From the NCBI RefSeq assembly GCF_003319125.1, contig NZ_QOHG01000007.1:1-64000 (forward strand): a stretch of DNA of 64,000 bases, read 5' to 3'. This document shows positions 32,495-42,327 of this stretch, piece after piece. Source of the DNA: Blastococcus sp. TF02A-26. Lineage in GTDB: Bacteria > Actinomycetota > Actinomycetes > Mycobacteriales > Geodermatophilaceae. Position numbers and translations under genes: made by a program. Position 1 is the stretch's first letter. The number at the start of each line of letters is the position of its first letter. A model generated the notes under the pieces. The model worked only from the letters and a program-made list of their open reading frames with translations. It did no database searches and was not told where the DNA came from.

Positions 32495-35429
32495 GGCCGC
32501 CACGCGGGACGGCGCCATCGCCGCCGCGCGGGAGAAGTACGGCTCGTCCGCGCGCGTGGTCGCCGTCCGCAAGACGCGCAGCGGCGGGGTCATGGGCTTC
32601 TTCGCCAGCGAGCGCTACGTCGCGGAGGTGGAGGAGGTCCAGCCGCGTCGCCCCGCGCCGCTGTCGGACTCCCGCCGCCGCATCGAGGCCGCGCTCAGCC
32701 GGGACGACCGGTACGTCGACGACTGGGACGACGACGGCTACACGCCGCCGCGCGCCGAGCCGGCCCGGGGTCGGGCGGGCCGGGACGGAGCCCGGTCGTC
32801 CCGCCCCGACCCGGTCGACGAGCTCGCCGGGCTGCTGGGCCACGGCGGCGGCGAGGCGCCCGAGCTGGACGTGTACTCGCGCAGCAGCTTCGCCCGCGCC
32901 GCGGGCGCGAGCCGTCCGGTGTCGGGCGGGTCCGCCGCGCGGCCGGCCGCCCGGGCCGCCACCTCGTCTCCCGCCGCCGCTCCCGCCTCCCGCGCCGCGA
33001 CCCCGCAGCGCGCACGCACCGGTGCCGCGGCCCGTCCCCCGGCGACCCCGGTCGCCGACGTCGACGAGCCGGTCGCCGTCCCGTCGCTGTTCACCTCGGC
33101 CCTGGCCCAGGTCGTCAGCGACGACTCCGAGGTGCGCGCCGCCGTCGAGGAGGCCGTGTCCACCTCGGCGCCGCGGGCCCGCACCGCGTCGTCCGCCGCA
33201 GCACCCGCGGCCCGGACCGGCCGCCGCACCCCCGCCGCGTCCGCACCCGCGGCCGGTGCCGGTCTGGCCGCCGCGCTCGCCGCCGTCCAGCAGGCCGCGG
33301 CCGACAAGGCCGCCGCCGAGCAGGCCGCCGCCCAGCGCGCCGAGGCCGCCCGGCTCGCCGCCGAGCAGGAGGCCGCCCGCATCGCGGCCCAGCGCGAGGC
33401 CGCCCGCCTGGCCCGGGAGCGTGCCGCGGCCGAGAAGGCCGCCGCCGCCGAGGCCGCCCGCATCGCCGCCGAGCAGGAGGCCGCCCGCATCGCCGCCGAG
33501 CAGGCCGAGGCCGAGCGCCTGGCCGCCGAGCAGGAGGCCGCGCGAATCGCCGCGGAGGAGGAAGCCGCCCGCGCGGCCGCCGCCGCCGAGGCCGCCCGCA
33601 TCGCCGCCGAGCAGGAGGCCGCCCGCGTCGCCGCCGAGCAGGAAGCTGCCCGGGTCGCCGCCGAGCAGGAGGCCGCCCGCCTGGCCGCCGAGCAGGCCGC
33701 CGCCGCCGAGGCCGCCCGCGTCGCCGCCGAGCAGGAGGCCGCCCGCGTCGCGGCCGAGCAGGAAGCTGCCCGCGTCGCCGCCGAGCGGGCCGCCGCCGCC
33801 GAGGCCGTGCGCCTGGCCGCGGAGCAGGAGGCCGCGCGCATCCTCGCCGAGCAGGAGGCCGCCCGTCTCGCCGCCGAGCGGGAGGCGGCGCGGATCGCCG
33901 CGGAGCAGCTCGCCGCCGCCGAGGCCGCCCGTCGGGCCGCCGAGCAGGCCGCGGCCGCCGAGGCCGCCCGCATCGCGGCCGAGGAGGAGGCCGGCCGGCT
34001 GGTCGCGGAGCGTCGCGCCGCGCTGCTCGCCGCCGAGCGCGGTGCCGCCCGGCTGCGGGCCGAGCAGGCCGCCGCGGTGGCCGCCGCCGAGATCGCCGCC
34101 GAACGCGAGGCCGCGCGCCGGGTCGAGCCCGTCACCACCGAGTTCGCCAGCGCCACCGAGTCGCCGGTCGTGCCCGAGTGGCTGTCCGAGCCCGAGCTCG
34201 CCGGCCCGGCCAGCGTGCGCGAAGAGGCGATCGCCGAGGTGCTGCGCGCCGCCCTGGCGCACGACACCTCCGACGACGTCCTCACCGACATCCTGCGCGG
34301 GGTGCTGTCCAACGCCTCGCAGCGACCGGTCGCCGCCTCGGCGCAGCGCCAGAGCTGGGTGGAGGGCGCCACGGAGTCCGACGAGTGGGAGGTCGTGGCC
34401 GACGTCCTGGCCCCCACGGCGAGCGACCCGGCGCCCCTCGCGCTGGACGCGACCGCGATCCTGCCGCCGCTGTCGCTGCTGCCGCCGCCGACCCCCGGCT
34501 CGCAGCTGGCGATCCCGCCGCTGCTCGGCGGGCGTCCGCCGGTGCCGCCGCCGTCCCGGCGTCGTCCCCCCGTGCCCGGTCAGGCCGTGGCCCGCGTCGC
34601 GTCGGCCCGCGCCCCGCAGGGCCTCGCCACGGTGACGGCGCTCCCGGTGAGCCGTGCCGGCGGGTGGCAGGGCGGCGCGGTCGTCGTCCCCTCGGTGCGC
34701 GAGCGCGCCGGCACCCTGGTGCCCACCGGCGGCATGGTCGACCCGCGGATGATCGAGGCCGCCGGTGTGGTCACCCGCCTGCGGGCCCTCGGGCTGCCCG
34801 AGGCGCTGCTGGGTGGCGGCTTCGCGGCCGACATCGCTGCCAACGGCACCTACGCCGCGCTCACCCGGGTGCTGGCGATGCTGCCGACCGCACCGGCCGT
34901 CCCCAGCGGTCCGGGTGAGGTCCTCCTCGTGGTCGGTCCCGGCGCCGAGACCCTCGCCGCCGCCCGCTCGCTGGCCGCGTCGCTGCGCCTGGATCCCGAC
35001 CGCCTGCAGTGGGCCAGCCGCGGTGACCTCGCCAACCTGGTGCCGCACGCCAGCCGGATCGCGTCGGTCGACACGGCACTGGAGCGCAAGCAGGACACCG
35101 CACAGGCCGGTGAGCTGACCATCGTCGCGGTCGACGCCCCGCTGCGGGCGGGTGGGCGCACCTGGCTCGAGCAGATGCTGGCCATCTGGGCGCCGTCGGC
35201 GGTGTGGGCGGTCGTCGAGGCCACCCGCAAGGCCGAGGACCTGGCCCCGTGGCTCGACGCCCTCCCCCGGGTGGACGCGCTCATGGTGCAGGACACCGAC
35301 CTGACCGCCGACCCCGCCGCGGTGCTCTCCCGTGCCGCCGCCCCGGTCGCGCTGCTGGACGGCGCCCGGGCCACCGCCCACCGCTGGGCCTCGCTGCTGT
35401 GTGAGCGACTGGAGGCCGTCGAGACATGA
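32475..35429 (+). CDS. flhF: FlhF-like protein with long helical rod and degenerate GTPase
   Basis: A 984-residue protein, more than twice a normal FlhF (~370-450). Residues ~1-52 match the FlhF N-terminus (TRDGAIAAAREKYGSSARVV, AVRKTRSGGVMGFF). Residues ~55-265 are disordered Ala/Pro/Arg/Ser. Residues ~266-550 are an Ala/Glu/Arg helix built of AAEQEAARx units. After a second linker, residues ~760-984 align in order with the FlhF G domain, but the motifs are lost: GPxGxGKTTT becomes VVGPGAETLAAA, DTAGRS becomes VDAPLRAG, TKLD becomes QDTD; the EATRKAEDL segment (family: ATTKYEDL) is kept. GTP hydrolysis is therefore unlikely. FlhF sets flagellar number and pole position; here a scaffold or landmark role is inferred. 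GTG start overlaps flhA by 20 bases. Confidence 0.8.
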   Translation: MPLPSVEAATRDGAIAAAREKYGSSARVVAVRKTRSGGVMGFFASERYVAEVEEVQPRRPAPLSDSRRRIEAALSRDDRYVDDWDDDGYTPPRAEPARGRAGRDGARSSRPDPVDELAGLLGHGGGEAPELDVYSRSSFARAAGASRPVSGGSAARPAARAATSSPAAAPASRAATPQRARTGAAARPPATPVADVDEPVAVPSLFTSALAQVVSDDSEVRAAVEEAVSTSAPRARTASSAAAPAARTGRRTPAASAPAAGAGLAAALAAVQQAAADKAAAEQAAAQRAEAARLAAEQEAARIAAQREAARLARERAAAEKAAAAEAARIAAEQEAARIAAEQAEAERLAAEQEAARIAAEEEAARAAAAAEAARIAAEQEAARVAAEQEAARVAAEQEAARLAAEQAAAAEAARVAAEQEAARVAAEQEAARVAAERAAAAEAVRLAAEQEAARILAEQEAARLAAEREAARIAAEQLAAAEAARRAAEQAAAAEAARIAAEEEAGRLVAERRAALLAAERGAARLRAEQAAAVAAAEIAAEREAARRVEPVTTEFASATESPVVPEWLSEPELAGPASVREEAIAEVLRAALAHDTSDDVLTDILRGVLSNASQRPVAASAQRQSWVEGATESDEWEVVADVLAPTASDPAPLALDATAILPPLSLLPPPTPGSQLAIPPLLGGRPPVPPPSRRRPPVPGQAVARVASARAPQGLATVTALPVSRAGGWQGGAVVVPSVRERAGTLVPTGGMVDPRMIEAAGVVTRLRALGLPEALLGGGFAADIAANGTYAALTRVLAMLPTAPAVPSGPGEVLLVVGPGAETLAAARSLAASLRLDPDRLQWASRGDLANLVPHASRIASVDTALERKQDTAQAGELTIVAVDAPLRAGGRTWLEQMLAIWAPSAVWAVVEATRKAEDLAPWLDALPRVDALMVQDTDLTADPAAVLSRAAAPVALLDGARATAHRWASLLCERLEAVET

Positions 35430-35686
35430 ACCCGCTGCGCTGGGAGGTCCTCGGGCTCGCGTTCGTGCTGGCCCTGCCGGTGCTCGCCCTGGGCTACCGG
35501 GGCGACCTGACGATCGACGACATGCTGGCCCGGCTCCCCTGGTGCCTGGCCGCCGCATGGGCCGCGGTCGCCCTGCTCTCCGCCGTCGCCCGTCCGCGGA
35601 AGGAGCCCGGCAAGCCGGGCCGGACCCCCGCTGCGACGCCCGCGCCCGAGTCGGAGTCGGAGTCGGAACCCACCCCGGCCCCCTGA
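35426..35686 (+). CDS. small two-helix membrane protein
   Basis: An 86-residue protein whose ATG overlaps the flhF stop (ATGA). Two membrane helices (~8-23 and ~38-56) are followed by a Pro/Glu/Ser-rich cytosolic or exposed tail (ESESESEPTP). No family recognised. Its coupling to the FlhF-like gene suggests it could anchor or localise that protein; that is inference. Last gene of the flagellar island. Confidence 0.7.
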   Translation: MNPLRWEVLGLAFVLALPVLALGYRGDLTIDDMLARLPWCLAAAWAAVALLSAVARPRKEPGKPGRTPAATPAPESESESEPTPAP

Positions 35687-35704
35687 GGCTCGCGCCGGCG
35701 CCGG

Positions 35705-35774
35705 ACTCCTGCGGTGTTGCTCGTACTCCTGCGGTGTCGCAGCACCGCGGGAGCGCGAGGAACACCGCGAGAGT
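35705..35774. repeat. nested palindromic repeat, copy 1
   Basis: A 70-bp imperfect hairpin: outer arms around CTCCTGCGGTGTT (35706-35718) and its near complement (35761-35773), inner arms around CGGTG/CACCG near a GCAGC centre. It shares layout and bases with copies at 35865, 51958 and 52041. Located between the end of the flagellar operon and convergent phoH. Confidence 0.8.
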
Positions 35775-35864
35775 GGCGTCCCGCTGTGCACAGATGCGCT
35801 GGGGCACCTCGCCGCAGTGCCGCGCGGAGCGACCCTCGCTCGGCCGACGCCGCCGCTGATCTCC

Positions 35865-35936
35865 GACTCCTGCGGTGTTCCTCGCGCTCTCGCGGCGGTG
35901 CAGCACCGCAGGAGCAGGAGGAACACCGCAGGAGCG
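35865..35936. repeat. nested palindromic repeat, copy 2
   Basis: Outer arms CTCCTGCGGTGTTCCTC (35867-35883) and its perfect complement (35918-35934), inner palindrome GGTGCAGCACC. The best-preserved copy. It ends five bases from the phoH stop codon and could serve as a bidirectional terminator. Confidence 0.85.
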
Positions 35937-35941
35937 GCGGG

Positions 35942-37240
35942 TCAGAGCGGGAGGTCCTCCAGCATCTCGGTCACCAGCGCGGCGATCGGCGAGCGCTCCG
36001 AGCGGGTCAGCGTCACGTGCGCGAACAGCGGGTGACCCTTCAGCGCCTCGATGACCGCGGCGATGCCGTCGTGCCGGCCCACCCGCAGGTTGTCCCGCTG
36101 GGCGACGTCGTGGGTGAGTACCACCCGCGAGCCCGATCCGAGCCGCGACAGCACCGTCAGCAGGACGCCGCGCTCCAGCGACTGCGCCTCGTCGACGATC
36201 ACGAAGGAGTCGTGCAGCGAGCGGCCGCGGATGTGGGTCAGCGGCAGCACCTCGATCAGCCCGCGCGAGGCGATCTCGTCGGTCACCGCCGGGGAGACCA
36301 GCGCCCCGAGCGTGTCGTAGACGGCCTGCGCCCAGGGCGACATCTTGTCGCCCTCGCTGCCCGGCAGGTAGCCGAGCTCCTGGCCGCCGACGGCGTACAG
36401 CGGCCGGAAGATCACGACCTTCTTGTGCGCCCGCCGCTCCATCACCGACTCCAGCCCGGCGCACAGCGCGAGCGCCGACTTGCCGGTGCCGGCCCGGCCA
36501 CCGAGCGACACGATGCCGATCTCCGGGTCGAGCAGCAGGTCCAGGGCGATGCGCTGCTCGGCGGAGCGTCCGTGCAGCCCGAACGCCTCCCGGTCGCCCC
36601 GCACGAGGCGCACCTGCTTGTCCGGCGTCACCCGTCCCAGCGCCGAGCCACGGGAGGAGAGCAGCACCAGGCCGGTGTGCGCGGGGAGCTCCGCGGCCGA
36701 CGGGACGTAGGTCTCCCCCGCGTCGTACAGGCCCTCGAGCTCGTGGTCGTCCAGGGACAGCTCGGCCATCCCCGTCCAGCCGGCGTCGACGGCCTCCATG
36801 ACCCGGTACTCGTCGGTGTCCAGGCCGACCGCGGCGGCCTTGACCCGCAGCGGCACGTCCTTGGTGATGAGGCAGACGTCGCGACCCTCGGCGCGCAGGT
36901 TCAGCGCCACGACCATGATCCGGCTGTCGTTGCTGTCGTTGCGGAACCCGGCCGGCAGCACCGAGGGGTCGCTGTGGTTCAGCTCGACGTGCAGCGTGCC
37001 GCCGTCGTCGCCGATCGGCACCGGGGCGTCGAGCCGGCCGTGCGCCAGGCGCAGGTCGTCGAGGGTGCGGAGGGCCTGCCGGGCGAACCACCCCAGCTCC
37101 GGGTGGTGCCGCTTGTCCTCCAGCTCCCCGATCACGACCAGCGGGAGCACCACGTCCGAGTCACCGAAACGGCGCAGCGCGCCCGGGTCGGAGAGCAGGA
37201 CGGAGGTGTCGAGGACGAAGGTGCGACGGCGAGTGCTCAC
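35942..37240 (-). CDS. phoH2: PIN-PhoH fusion ATPase/ribonuclease
   Basis: A 432-residue two-domain protein. Residues ~1-135 are a PIN nuclease ([45 protein letters not shown]-like [15 protein letters not shown] with acidic residues for metal). Residues ~190-432 are the PhoH P-loop domain: Walker [16 protein letters not shown], Walker [14 protein letters not shown], then [13 protein letters not shown]. PhoH2-type proteins are reported as sequence-specific RNA helicase/RNases related to VapC. Start GTG 37240 with GGGGAG upstream; earlier in-frame starts lack support. The 244-base region upstream (37241-37484) contains an imperfect 14-bp hairpin (37285-37318) in the leader and no gene. Confidence 0.92.
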   Translation of the reverse strand: MSTRRRTFVLDTSVLLSDPGALRRFGDSDVVLPLVVIGELEDKRHHPELGWFARQALRTLDDLRLAHGRLDAPVPIGDDGGTLHVELNHSDPSVLPAGFRNDSNDSRIMVVALNLRAEGRDVCLITKDVPLRVKAAAVGLDTDEYRVMEAVDAGWTGMAELSLDDHELEGLYDAGETYVPSAAELPAHTGLVLLSSRGSALGRVTPDKQVRLVRGDREAFGLHGRSAEQRIALDLLLDPEIGIVSLGGRAGTGKSALALCAGLESVMERRAHKKVVIFRPLYAVGGQELGYLPGSEGDKMSPWAQAVYDTLGALVSPAVTDEIASRGLIEVLPLTHIRGRSLHDSFVIVDEAQSLERGVLLTVLSRLGSGSRVVLTHDVAQRDNLRVGRHDGIAAVIEALKGHPLFAHVTLTRSERSPIAALVTEMLEDLPL

Positions 37241-37484
37241 GAGTCGGCTCCCCTGGGGCGCACAGCGCGCCCCGGCTCGAAGGCGGCCGGGCCCCGGCAC
37301 AGAGGCCGGGCACCGGCCCCCCTGGTCGACGAACACGTCAGCACCAACCGGGCCTCCCGTGGACGGCGGAGGGATCCCCGTCGTCCACCCCGGACGCTAG
37401 GCCCGCCAGGTGACAGAAGCGTGTCCGGGAGGCCACGTGTCCCCCGAAGAGGGCACCAGCCGCACCACCCGCCCCAGCGACCGG

Positions 37485-38239
37485 TCAGCCGTTCTCCCGC
37501 CGGAACCGCCGCACCCCGTAGACCCAGCCGAGCACCGCCATCGCCACCGTCAGGCCGACGCCCCACCACACGGCCGAGGCGCCGTAGTCGCCGTCGAACA
37601 GCTCCCGCGCACCCTCCACGACGTGCTTGATCGGGACGACGTCGCTGATCGCCTGCAACCAGCCGGGCGCCAGCGTCATCGGCAGCAGGATCCCCGACAG
37701 CAGCAGCACCGGGAGCACGAAGGCGTTGAGCAGCGGCGCGAAGGCGTCCTCGCTCTTCAGCGTCAGGGCCAGCGCGTACGAGACGGAGGCGAAGGCCGCA
37801 CCCAGCAGTGCGATCACCACCAGCGTCAGCACCACGCCCATCACCGGCGCGCGCAGCCCCAGCGGGATCGACACCAGCACGAGCAGCACGCCCTGCACGA
37901 GCAGCACGACGACGTCGCGCAGCACCCGCCCGAGCAGCAGCGCCGTCCGGCTGGCCGGGGTGACCCGCTGGCTCTCGACCACACCGGCGCGGTACTCGGC
38001 GATCAGGCCGAAGCCGACGAACAGCGCCCCGAAGATGCCCAGCTGCACGAGGATGCCGGGCACGAACACCGAGTAGGCGTTCTCCCCGCCGAGCTGGCCG
38101 GACAGCGGCTCGAGCAGCGGCCCGAACAGCACGATGTAGAGGATCGGCTGCAGCAGGCCGATCACCACCCAGGCCGGGTTGCGCAGCGACAGCCGCATGG
38201 CGCGGGCGAAGACGGTCCAGGTGTCGCGGGCGACGGCGT

Positions 38240-38243
<4 letters not shown>
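37485..38243 (-). CDS. ABC-2 type exporter permease
   Basis: A 252-residue integral membrane protein with six hydrophobic segments and the ABC-2 signature (NPAWVVIGLLQPILYIVLFG; LLNAFVLPVLLLSGILLPMT, LAPGWLQAISDVVPIKHVVE). GTG at 38243 overlaps the ATPase stop (GTGA). With the upstream ATPase it forms a DrrAB-like exporter, probably for a drug or lipid-like compound. Confidence 0.92.
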
Positions 38244-39238
<995 letters not shown>

Positions 39239-39240
39239 GT

Positions 39241-39259
39241 TTGACTACGGCGTCGTCAA
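39241..39259. repeat. TTGAC-N9-GTCAA inverted repeat
   Basis: TTGAC (39241-39245) and GTCAA (39255-39259) lie over the padR stop and just before the ATPase start. The AT-rich arms stand out in this genome. It may be an operator or a small RNA hairpin; only five base pairs. Confidence 0.3.
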
Positions 39260-39858
39260 GGCAATTCGCGGAGCGCCGGCGGCCACAGTCCGTCGACCGG
39301 CACGTCCGGGGCACCCGGCTCACCCGCGAAGCGGTAGTGCCCGGCGTCGAGCCGGCCGCACAGCTGCTCCACCCAGGCCAGCTCAGCGGTCAGCCGGTGC
39401 GCGATCAGCGCGGAGAGCTCGACCGCCGGCGCCGGGGCCAGGCGGGTCTCCTCGATCGACCGCACCGTCGCCGACGCCGACGAGCTCATGGCCTCGAGCA
39501 GCAGGGTCCGCGCCCGCAGGGCCTCCCGGACGTCGGCCCGCGGCAGGGCCGTCATGAAGCAGAGCCCGCCCAGCAGCCTGGTCGCGTCCCCGGGGTCGGG
39601 CTCCCGCAGCGCCGCCGCCAGCAGCCGGCGGAACTCCACCTCGCCGTCCGGGGTGAGCCGGTAGGACACCGGGTCGCCGGGGACCTCGTCGAGGAGCCCG
39701 TGGCTCACCAGGGTCCGGAGCCCGGAGTAGATGGACCCGGGCTTGACGTGCGCCCAGTCCTCGACCTGCCAGCTCAGCAGCTCCCGGCGCAGCAGGTAGC
39801 CGTGCACCGGCTGGAACACCCGCACGGCGCCCAGCAGCAGCAACCGGGTCGTGGACAC
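39256..39858 (-). CDS. PadR-family transcriptional regulator
   Basis: A 200-residue PadR. The N-terminal winged helix is typical (RLLLLGAVRVFQPVHGYLLR, then HVKPGSIYSGLRTLVSHGLL and YRLTPDGEVEFRRLL). The C-terminal dimer helices span ~105-180. Local exporters next to PadR genes are usually their targets. GTG at 39858 lies inside a perfect 16-bp palindrome, which suggests autorepression. The gene, ATPase and permease run in one direction with 17-base or overlapping junctions. Confidence 0.9.
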   Translation of the reverse strand: MSTTRLLLLGAVRVFQPVHGYLLRRELLSWQVEDWAHVKPGSIYSGLRTLVSHGLLDEVPGDPVSYRLTPDGEVEFRRLLAAALREPDPGDATRLLGGLCFMTALPRADVREALRARTLLLEAMSSSASATVRSIEETRLAPAPAVELSALIAHRLTAELAWVEQLCGRLDAGHYRFAGEPGAPDVPVDGLWPPALRELP

Positions 39859-39866
39859 GTGTCCAC
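39851..39866. promoter_or_regulatory. palindromic operator over padR start
   Basis: GTGGACACGTGTCCAC is a perfect 16-bp palindrome covering the padR start codon. A homodimeric winged-helix protein bound here would block its own initiation. Assignment to PadR is inference from position. Confidence 0.5.
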
Positions 39867-39910
39867 TCTGCCGTTCGTGCTGCCGCCTCGGCAGGGGCGG
39901 GCGCCCGGTC

Positions 39911-40177
39911 TCACCACTCCCGGCGATACGGCCGGTCCGGCGGCGGAGGCAGCGTCGGCGCCTCCCGGGTGGCCGGATAGGGGTCGTCGTCCCAGGTCGG
40001 GGCGGGTCCCCGGCGCCGCGGGCGGACGGCCACCAGCGCCCAGACGAGCGGGACCAGGAGCACCGGCCACTGCAGCGCGAGGTCGCCGACCCACAGGATC
40101 CCGGCCAGCAGCAGGACGGCGAGGCATCCCGCCGTCCACAGGCCGAGCAGCCGGGCCTCGCCGGGGTCGCGCCGCAC
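39911..40177 (-). CDS. small membrane protein, unknown
   Basis: An 88-residue protein with two membrane helices (~13-29 and ~33-51) and a polar Pro-rich C-terminus (WDDDPYPATREAPTLPPPPD). GTG start with GCGAGGA upstream, 22 bases after the DUF885 gene on the same strand. No family recognised. Confidence 0.55.
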   Translation of the reverse strand: MRRDPGEARLLGLWTAGCLAVLLLAGILWVGDLALQWPVLLVPLVWALVAVRPRRRGPAPTWDDDPYPATREAPTLPPPPDRPYRREW

Positions 40178-40199
40178 CGTGTCCTCGCCCGCCCGGCCC

Positions 40200-41417
40200 T
40201 CAGGCGGCCTGCAGCTCGCCGGCGACGACGGCCGGGGTGAGCGGCTCGTCCAGCAGGCGTAGGAAGCGGTCGGCCGCGGACTGCTCCGCGGGGCGGGCGG
40301 ACAGCCACCCGGAGAGCAGCTCGAAGCCCTCCACGTAGGTGGTGATGTAGGCCCGCCACAGCGGGTGGGTGAGGAACCGGAGCTGCTGGCGCGCCCGCTC
40401 GTCGCTGACCAGCGACCACCGCTGCAGGTGCGCCACCACGTCGTCGGGGTCGGCGCCGCGGTCGTGCAGCATCAGCGCGGCGTCCTGGCGGACCCGGTTG
40501 AGCGGCGCCGTGGCGGCGGCGATCCGCTCGGCGAGGTCGCCGTCGAACCGCAGGCCCAGGTCGCCGAGGACCTCGGCCGACCAGCGACCCCACCCCTCAC
40601 CGACCGCGGCGTCGACGCCCAGGTCGGCCAGGCCCTCGGCCATGAGGCACTCGGGGGTGTTGACCAGGAACACGGTGTGCTCGACCCGGCCGGCCCGCTC
40701 CACGAGGCCCTGCTCCTTGCGGCAGTGCTCGGTGTGGTGGCCGGGGTAGGACTCGTGAGCCACCAGGTGCGGGAGCTGGCTGAGCCGGTGCGGCAGGTCG
40801 GCGTTGATGGCGACCCGGGAGCGGTAGGCGCCCTCGTAGTAGTTGAAGCCCGACCACGGCTTGTCGGTGACCACCTCGTACCGCACGGTCTCGGCCTCGG
40901 GCAGCCCGTAACCGGAACGCACCCGGTCGCGCAGCGCGCTGGACAGCGCCTGGACGGCGACCTCGAGCCGCTGCGGCGGGCACTCCTCGCGGCGGCGGTG
41001 CCGGGCGTACCGCTCGGCGAGGGTGCCGTCGCCCGGGAGCAGCTCCTCGAGCGCGGCGTGCGCGGCCGCGTAGTGCGCCGGGTCGCCCAGCTCGACGTCC
41101 ACCTGGAAGTAGCTGCGCACCTCGTCGCGGAAGGCGACCGGCTCGCCGCTCATCTTCCGAGCGCTGCACTCCAGACCGGTCAGCTGGCCGCGCAGGAACG
41201 CCGTGCGGTCGGCCGGCAGGCGCGCCGCGTCGAGCTCGCCGAGCAGCGTCCGCGCCTGGTCCCGCAGCCCCTGCGGAGTGGGCGCGGGCTCGTCCTCGAC
41301 CGCCGCCCGGATCCGCGGGTCACCGGTGTAGGCGTCGACGAACCCGCTCTCCAGCCGGTCGAACCGCAGGCCGAGGCGGACGTACTCGCGGGCGACGTCG
41401 ACCGGCGCGGAAGTCAT
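40200..41417 (-). CDS. DUF885-like metallopeptidase-fold protein
   Basis: A 405-residue protein. The zinc motif lies near residue 180: HLVAHESYPGHHTEHC, the HExxPGHH form typical of DUF885, followed about 40 residues later by an acidic helix (TPECLMAEGLADLGVD) that may supply the third ligand. C-terminal helices match the family end (QQLRFLTHPLWRAYITTYVE). No signal peptide, so cytosolic. Start ATG at 41417; an upstream GTG-like extension is unlikely. Substrate unknown. Confidence 0.85.
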   Translation of the reverse strand: MTSAPVDVAREYVRLGLRFDRLESGFVDAYTGDPRIRAAVEDEPAPTPQGLRDQARTLLGELDAARLPADRTAFLRGQLTGLECSARKMSGEPVAFRDEVRSYFQVDVELGDPAHYAAAHAALEELLPGDGTLAERYARHRRREECPPQRLEVAVQALSSALRDRVRSGYGLPEAETVRYEVVTDKPWSGFNYYEGAYRSRVAINADLPHRLSQLPHLVAHESYPGHHTEHCRKEQGLVERAGRVEHTVFLVNTPECLMAEGLADLGVDAAVGEGWGRWSAEVLGDLGLRFDGDLAERIAAATAPLNRVRQDAALMLHDRGADPDDVVAHLQRWSLVSDERARQQLRFLTHPLWRAYITTYVEGFELLSGWLSARPAEQSAADRFLRLLDEPLTPAVVAGELQAA

Positions 41418-41442
41418 GCGAGGGAGTCTCTCAGCCGGCCGC

Positions 41443-42222
41443 TCAGCCACCGAAGCGGCGGTGCCGGGCCGAGTAGGCGCGCAGCGCCCGCAGGAAGTCG
41501 ACGCGGCGGAACTCCGGCCAGTAGACGTCGGTGAAGTAGAACTCGGAGTGGGCGGTCTGCCAGAGCAGGAACCCGGAGAGCCGCTGCTCGCCGCTGGTGC
41601 GGATCACCAGGTCGGGGTCGGGCTGGCCGCGGGTGTAGAGGTGCTCGGCGATGTGCTCGACGTCGAGCATCCCCACGAGCTCGTCGAGCGACGTCCCGCG
41701 CGCGGCGTGCTCGGCCAGCAGCGAGCGGACGGCGTCGGCGATCTCGCGCCGACCGCCGTAGCCGACGGCCAGGTTCACCGTCGCGCCGGGCCGGTCACGG
41801 GTGGCCTCCTCGGCCTGCTTGAGGACGGCGACGGTCTCGGCCGGGAGCAGCTCGAGGGCACCCACCGGGTGCAGCTGCCAGCGCCGGTCGGGAGCCGACA
41901 GGTCCTCGGCGACGCCCTCGATGATCCGCAGCAGCGGCAGCAGCTCCGGCTCGGGGCGGGTCAGGTTGTCGGTGGAGAGCAGGAAGAGCGTGACCACCTC
42001 GACCCCGGCCTCGTCGCACCAGCCGAGGAGCGAGGCGATCCGGTCGGCGCCGCGACGGTGGCCCGCGTTCGGGTCCTCGAGGCCGATGGAGCGCGCCCAG
42101 CGGCGGTTGCCGTCGACGATCACGCCGACGTGGCGGGGGGTGTCGGCGCCGAGGAGCCCGCGGGCCAGACGCCGCTCGTACACCTGGGTGAGCAGATCGC
42201 GCACGAACTGACGCACCCCCAC
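41443..42222 (-). CDS. uppS: short-chain Z-isoprenyl diphosphate synthase
   Basis: A 259-residue cis-prenyltransferase. Conserved VIVDGNRRWARSIGLED with the catalytic Asp, GHRRGADRIASLLGWCDEAG, and the C-terminal DLVIRTSGEQRLSGFLLWQT, AHSEFYFTDVYWPEFRRVDF. At the position of Ala69 in E. coli UppS (LYAFSSENW) this protein has Leu (LFLLSTDNL), the bulky residue associated with short products in the M. tuberculosis Rv1086 (Z,E)-farnesyl diphosphate synthase. So it probably makes C15, feeding decaprenyl phosphate synthesis, rather than C55 itself. Neighbour hemolysin III is divergent, as in mycobacteria. Confidence 0.93.
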   Translation of the reverse strand: MGVRQFVRDLLTQVYERRLARGLLGADTPRHVGVIVDGNRRWARSIGLEDPNAGHRRGADRIASLLGWCDEAGVEVVTLFLLSTDNLTRPEPELLPLLRIIEGVAEDLSAPDRRWQLHPVGALELLPAETVAVLKQAEEATRDRPGATVNLAVGYGGRREIADAVRSLLAEHAARGTSLDELVGMLDVEHIAEHLYTRGQPDPDLVIRTSGEQRLSGFLLWQTAHSEFYFTDVYWPEFRRVDFLRALRAYSARHRRFGG

Positions 42223-42315
42223 GCCGTCACCCTAGTGACTGGCGACCGCCGGAGCCGACCGGCGCTGACAGGGAGCTCACAGCCGCGGGAGGGTGCAGCG
42301 CTCCCTACGGCTCCG

Positions 42316-42321
42316 TAACCT
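42316..42321 (+). promoter_or_regulatory. -10 element of hemolysin III gene, likely leaderless
   Basis: TAACCT ends six bases before the ATG, as expected for a transcript starting at the start codon. No clear -35. Confidence 0.4.
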
Positions 42322-42327
42322 CGGACC

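Noticed and set aside
33300-34110. Regular DNA repeats that could suggest a CRISPR or satellite
   Set aside because: They follow codons of the AAEQEAAR protein repeat; no unique spacers.
31297-34635. 1112-codon plus-strand open frame rich in Pro/Arg/Ser
   Set aside because: It overlaps flhA and flhF out of frame; its composition is the usual high-GC shadow of Ala/Glu-rich coding.
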